A DNA stretch of 8,816 bases, from the NCBI GenBank assembly GCA_003445095.1, contig DLVS01000257.1:1-8816 (forward strand), given 5' to 3'. Below the pieces are notes generated by a model, which was not told the DNA's origin, did not search any database, and saw only the letters and a program-made list of their open reading frames with translations. Positions 6,488 to 8,816 of this stretch are shown in pieces. How positions within the stretch are numbered: position 1 is the stretch's first letter; each line of letters starts with the position of its first letter. A program made the position numbers and the translations under genes. This DNA comes from Verrucomicrobiales bacterium (GTDB taxonomy: Bacteria > Verrucomicrobiota > Verrucomicrobiia > Limisphaerales > UBA9464).

Positions 6488-7816
6488 TCACGCATAGAGC
6501 GCGTGGAACTGCCGGCGGTAGGTGGCCTCTTGCGCTGGTAGCTTCGTCCGGAGCGATTCTTTCTTCGTCGCTCCGTGCTGAAAGCGGCGCTTTTCAAAGA
6601 CGGGCATGTCCACCCCGAACAACTGCTTGACCCCGCGTGAAACCACTTCGCCCTTCAGCGAGTACAACGTCGGCACGTCGTAATTGGTCAATTCGACAAA
6701 GGGAATTCCTTCGCTCACCGCCATCACCCGGCGGCTCATCAGCGGACTGTATCCCTCAAAGCCGTACGCCCGAGCGGGGGCGTACGTGCGTACATAGCCC
6801 CGGCTCAGGCCACCGCTGTAGGTCAAAGAATGTTTGATCCGTCCGACGCCCCAGCCTTCGTGATAGAGCATGAGGTTGTTGACGACGGATCGAATCGTCA
6901 GCTCGGGGTTCTCTTCGATGGGATAGTCCTTGAGATTCTCGTCACCGCCATCGCCGTCGAACAGGTGGCGCCAATCGGGATAGCGACGCCGAATGCCCCG
7001 GCACAGCGCCAAGCCCATGGTCGCACATTCCACATCCAGCGGTTTGTAGTCTTCGATCACGCGCAACGTTTCCGTGAAGTCGAGGTCCGCTAAATCGGCG
7101 TGGATCTCTTCGAGGAACAAGCCCAAGCCGAGCTTTTGGAGAAAATCCCGCGCCTGCCCGAGGTCTGGTCCATCTCCGAAACTTAAAGTGAAGGCCTTCA
7201 ACCGCGCTGGGCTCATCCCCAATTGACGCAGGGCGTGATAGGTGGACAGGAAGACGGCCCCGCTGTCTACGCCACCGGAGAACGCGATGCCGATGGGTTC
7301 GGTTTCGGGAATGAGACGAAGTTGTTGGGTCACTTCATCCAACAGCGCACCGATATAGCGGCGACCGATGACGTCCAAGTCGGCTGGGAGGGAATCCCGT
7401 TCCGGCGTGAAGAACCGGGTGTAGATGGGGTCCGGGTCGGGACAACCGATGAGTTGGATCTCCACCACGTGATGGGCCGGCACCATGCGCGTGTAGCTGG
7501 GGTGAAATTGGTCGGCTAGCCCTTCGCGTTGGAGTTGGGCGTGAATCGCGTCGATGCGATCCGCCACGATCAGTGCGGGGCCCTCGGCACGCTTGGCGAG
7601 GAAGTAGCGCATCGGCCGATCCAACGAACGGGCCATGCGGACGGTTTTGCCTTCGCGGGAGAGCAGCGCAAACGAACCGTCGATCTCGGCCACCGCGGTT
7701 GGGTCACCCGAGAGTACTTTGGCACGGGCTTCTTCAATCGTGAGGTTGACCAATCGGTTGGCGGCGGGATCCAGCAAGTCCACGACGCGTTCGACGTAAG
7801 CAGTGGGAGGATTCAT
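6488..7816 (-). CDS. Asparagine-synthase-like ATP-dependent amide ligase lacking the glutaminase Cys
   Basis: A 442-residue member of the asparagine synthetase B / beta-lactam synthetase superfamily. These enzymes adenylate a carboxylate with ATP and form an amide. The synthase domain has the PP-loop IAFSGGVDSGAVFL (SGGVDS at 180-185), the second acidic motif FDGDGGDEN (287-294, corresponding to GDGxDE), the SPL.SRRV.AVSEGIPF segment, and a C-terminal EKRRFQHG whose Lys409 aligns by eye with the catalytic Lys of AsnB. The N-terminal part (about residues 40-120, IDGSFALL...LDRPMRYFLAKR...ALIVADRIDAI) resembles the later half of a class II glutamine amidotransferase domain. The protein starts MNPPTAY, without the essential Cys2 or the MCGI(A/F)G opening. 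It therefore probably uses free ammonia, another amine donor, or closes a ring. Substrate unknown. ATG 7816 has no ribosome binding site. It is divergent from the small membrane-protein genes. Confidence 0.85.
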   Translation of the reverse strand: MNPPTAYVERVVDLLDPAANRLVNLTIEEARAKVLSGDPTAVAEIDGSFALLSREGKTVRMARSLDRPMRYFLAKRAEGPALIVADRIDAIHAQLQREGLADQFHPSYTRMVPAHHVVEIQLIGCPDPDPIYTRFFTPERDSLPADLDVIGRRYIGALLDEVTQQLRLIPETEPIGIAFSGGVDSGAVFLSTYHALRQLGMSPARLKAFTLSFGDGPDLGQARDFLQKLGLGLFLEEIHADLADLDFTETLRVIEDYKPLDVECATMGLALCRGIRRRYPDWRHLFDGDGGDENLKDYPIEENPELTIRSVVNNLMLYHEGWGVGRIKHSLTYSGGLSRGYVRTYAPARAYGFEGYSPLMSRRVMAVSEGIPFVELTNYDVPTLYSLKGEVVSRGVKQLFGVDMPVFEKRRFQHGATKKESLRTKLPAQEATYRRQFHALYA

Positions 7817-7928
7817 GGAGATACGGTTGTGGGTGAAGAGCCGAGAAGCAAGCGGCGGATGGCTGAATCGAAGGAATCGGGGAAAAGCTTGGAAACGGGC
7901 CGTGCCGCCCTAATTTCGCGCCGACCGA

Positions 7929-8222
7929 ATGAAACGTCCGTGGTTGTTGCCCGCGCTGGTGGGAATAGAATTGACCGGTGCCGTCATTTTGGCGGCCCTC
8001 TGCGCGCTGCACATCTATTACACTGTCTTGAACAACCAACAGGCCCGCCGCGTGGTGAACTACAATCTCAACCGTCAGGCCTTCTCGGCGTTGGCCCAGG
8101 ATAGCGTCGCCTACGGAACCTTGAGCAACCGCGCCGTCCTCAAAGCCCTGATCGAATCCGGACTTCCGTTGAACATCGTGACCAACCCGCCAGCGGCCGT
8201 CGCACCGAAAACTTCTCGTTGA
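7929..8222 (+). CDS. Small single-pass membrane protein (first of a pair)
   Basis: A 97-residue protein I cannot name. MKRP is followed by one strong membrane segment (about residues 5-31) that holds a Glu at 14. A predicted amphipathic helical stretch with several Asn, Gln and Arg follows (about 33-60). Then comes AYGTLSNRAVLKALIESGLP (61-80) and a Pro/Ala-rich tail ending NPPAAVAPKTSR. The positive N-terminus suggests N-in, so the C-terminal domain would face the periplasm. It starts 112 bp from the divergent asparagine-synthase-like gene and ends 3 bp before the next gene, so the two small genes are very likely co-transcribed and translationally coupled. No ribosome binding site is seen before ATG 7929. 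A long minus-strand frame overlaps this gene, but its translation has no domain-like character. Confidence 0.72.
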   Translation: MKRPWLLPALVGIELTGAVILAALCALHIYYTVLNNQQARRVVNYNLNRQAFSALAQDSVAYGTLSNRAVLKALIESGLPLNIVTNPPAAVAPKTSR

Positions 8223-8225
8223 GCT

Positions 8226-8579
8226 ATGCATCCCCTTGAGGAATCGAAGCCGGTGACACCGTTCAGCGACCTCGCCGCGGTGCGGCGCGAAGTCGATCTG
8301 CTGAATCAAGTGATTCGCCTGCTCCTGGTCGGGTTGATCATCGCCACCGCCGGCCTGTGTTTGTTCATGTACCGGCAGACTCAACTACTGCGGTATCAGA
8401 TCTTGGCGCAGCGAGCCGCGTTGGTTAGGGCGACTCAGCAAGACGGGTCGGTCTTGGACGCTTTGCCGCATTTCCAGCGACTGGGATGGAGGTTCCCGGA
8501 TTACGCGAGCAATGTTCTGGCTCGGTTCAATCTTCCCGCGCTGCCCCCGACGAACTTGCCCGCGCCGCCCAAGAAGTGA
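8226..8579 (+). CDS. Small single-pass membrane protein (second of a pair)
   Basis: A 117-residue protein I cannot name. A hydrophilic N-terminus (1-28) leads into one membrane segment (about 30-48, VIRLLLVGLIIATAGLCLF). A helical stretch RQTQLLRYQILAQRAALVRATQQ follows, then LPHFQRLGWRFPDYASNVLARFNLP (80-104) and a Pro-rich tail ending PPTNLPAPPKK. The order (membrane helix, Gln/Arg-rich helix, a segment ending in hydrophobic-x-LP, Pro-rich tail) repeats that of the preceding gene, so the two are probably diverged paralogues that could pair in the membrane. The ATG at 8226 is 3 bp after the previous stop, indicating translational coupling. It is convergent with the ASPIC/UnbV gene, 83 bp between stops. 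Confidence 0.75.
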   Translation: MHPLEESKPVTPFSDLAAVRREVDLLNQVIRLLLVGLIIATAGLCLFMYRQTQLLRYQILAQRAALVRATQQDGSVLDALPHFQRLGWRFPDYASNVLARFNLPALPPTNLPAPPKK

Positions 8580-8662
8580 TCGCGCGCTCGGCGAATCCGC
8601 CGTCCGGGGAACGGGCAATCATTGTCACCCAGCAATCTTGGTTTCTCGCTCCGCTGATCAGT

Positions 8663-8816
8663 TCAGCGCGGTTCTTCCACAACGGACTGCCGGTCTAAAT
8701 CGACGTGCGCGAGTTTTTGCCGCGTTCCGGAAGGCCAGTGAACCTCCGCTGAATCCACTTTCGTATCAGGCCCAAGTCCAAAAGTTACGACCGGCTCGCT
8801 GGCGCTCAGGTAGCTC
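8663..8816 (-). CDS. ASPIC/UnbV domain protein, C-terminal end (5' part beyond window)
   Basis: Minus-strand reading from the right edge gives 50 residues and a TGA at 8663-8665. The peptide begins SYLSASEPVVTFGLG and continues with PDTKVDSAEVHWPSG, then ends SVVEEPR. The order FGLG, then T-K-V-D-S-x-E-V-x-W-P-S-G, is the signature of the ASPIC/UnbV domain (PF07593). That domain closes large secreted FG-GAP/VCBS beta-propeller proteins of the CRTAC1 type, which are abundant in Verrucomicrobia and Planctomycetes. The propeller itself would lie to the right of the window. Such proteins are thought to bind calcium and surface or matrix ligands; the role here is unknown. Confidence 0.82.
   Translation of the reverse strand, partial: SYLSASEPVVTFGLGPDTKVDSAEVHWPSGTRQKLAHVDLDRQSVVEEPR

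Noticed and set aside
7529..8104. Plus-strand 191-codon frame spanning the asparagine-synthase-like start and the first small membrane gene
   Set aside because: Most of it is antisense to the conserved synthase coding sequence, and its translation has no domain features.
8486..8698. Plus-strand 70-codon frame after the second small membrane protein
   Set aside because: It overlaps the end of the membrane protein and the 3' end of the ASPIC/UnbV gene, with no recognisable content.

Overview
The window looks like chromosomal DNA from a GC-rich member of the Verrucomicrobia, probably a Limisphaerales/Pedosphaera-like lineage. The best taxonomic clue is a secreted protein ending in VPDSG followed by a hydrophobic stretch and RSRRR, the VPDSG-CTERM exosortase sorting signal. 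The C-terminus of an ASPIC/UnbV-type protein, common in this phylum, and the general lack of clear Shine-Dalgarno sequences agree with this. Lineage is inferred from gene content only.

Layout, left to right. A minus-strand gene running off the left edge (1-935) encodes a very basic, then proline-rich, apparently disordered protein. It is divergent from ruvC (1082-1678, Holliday-junction endonuclease with all four catalytic acids). An intergenic stretch holds a large imperfect palindrome (1691-1792) plus a third copy of its arm (1800-1812). Then comes a GlcD-type FAD-linked oxidase (1918-3300), convergent with a small lipoprotein (3310-3696). A 383-bp gap without a supportable gene precedes the VPDSG-CTERM protein (4080-4871), and 32 bp later a sterol-desaturase/fatty-acid-hydroxylase family membrane enzyme (4904-5860).

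The section 5970-6444 differs from its surroundings. A lower-GC gene of the SMI1/KNR4 (SUKH) family lies between GTTAGGC and GCCTAAC. These are the R' and R'' core motifs of integron attC sites, and the stop codon sits inside the second. It looks like a single integron-type gene cassette, possibly a relic, inserted beside the 3' end of an asparagine-synthase-like gene (6488-7816, minus). That enzyme keeps its ATP-pyrophosphatase motif but has lost the N-terminal cysteine of the glutaminase domain.

Divergent from it are two consecutive small single-pass membrane proteins (7929-8222 and 8226-8579) with the same architecture, likely diverged paralogues. On the right edge, on the minus strand, is the last 50 residues of an ASPIC/UnbV-domain protein (8663-8816).

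The genes do not form one obvious pathway: most are separate housekeeping or accessory units. The likely functional units are VPDSG protein plus hydroxylase (same strand, 32-bp gap), the two small membrane proteins (3-bp gap), and the SUKH cassette. No rRNA, tRNA, CRISPR array or complete insertion sequence was seen.
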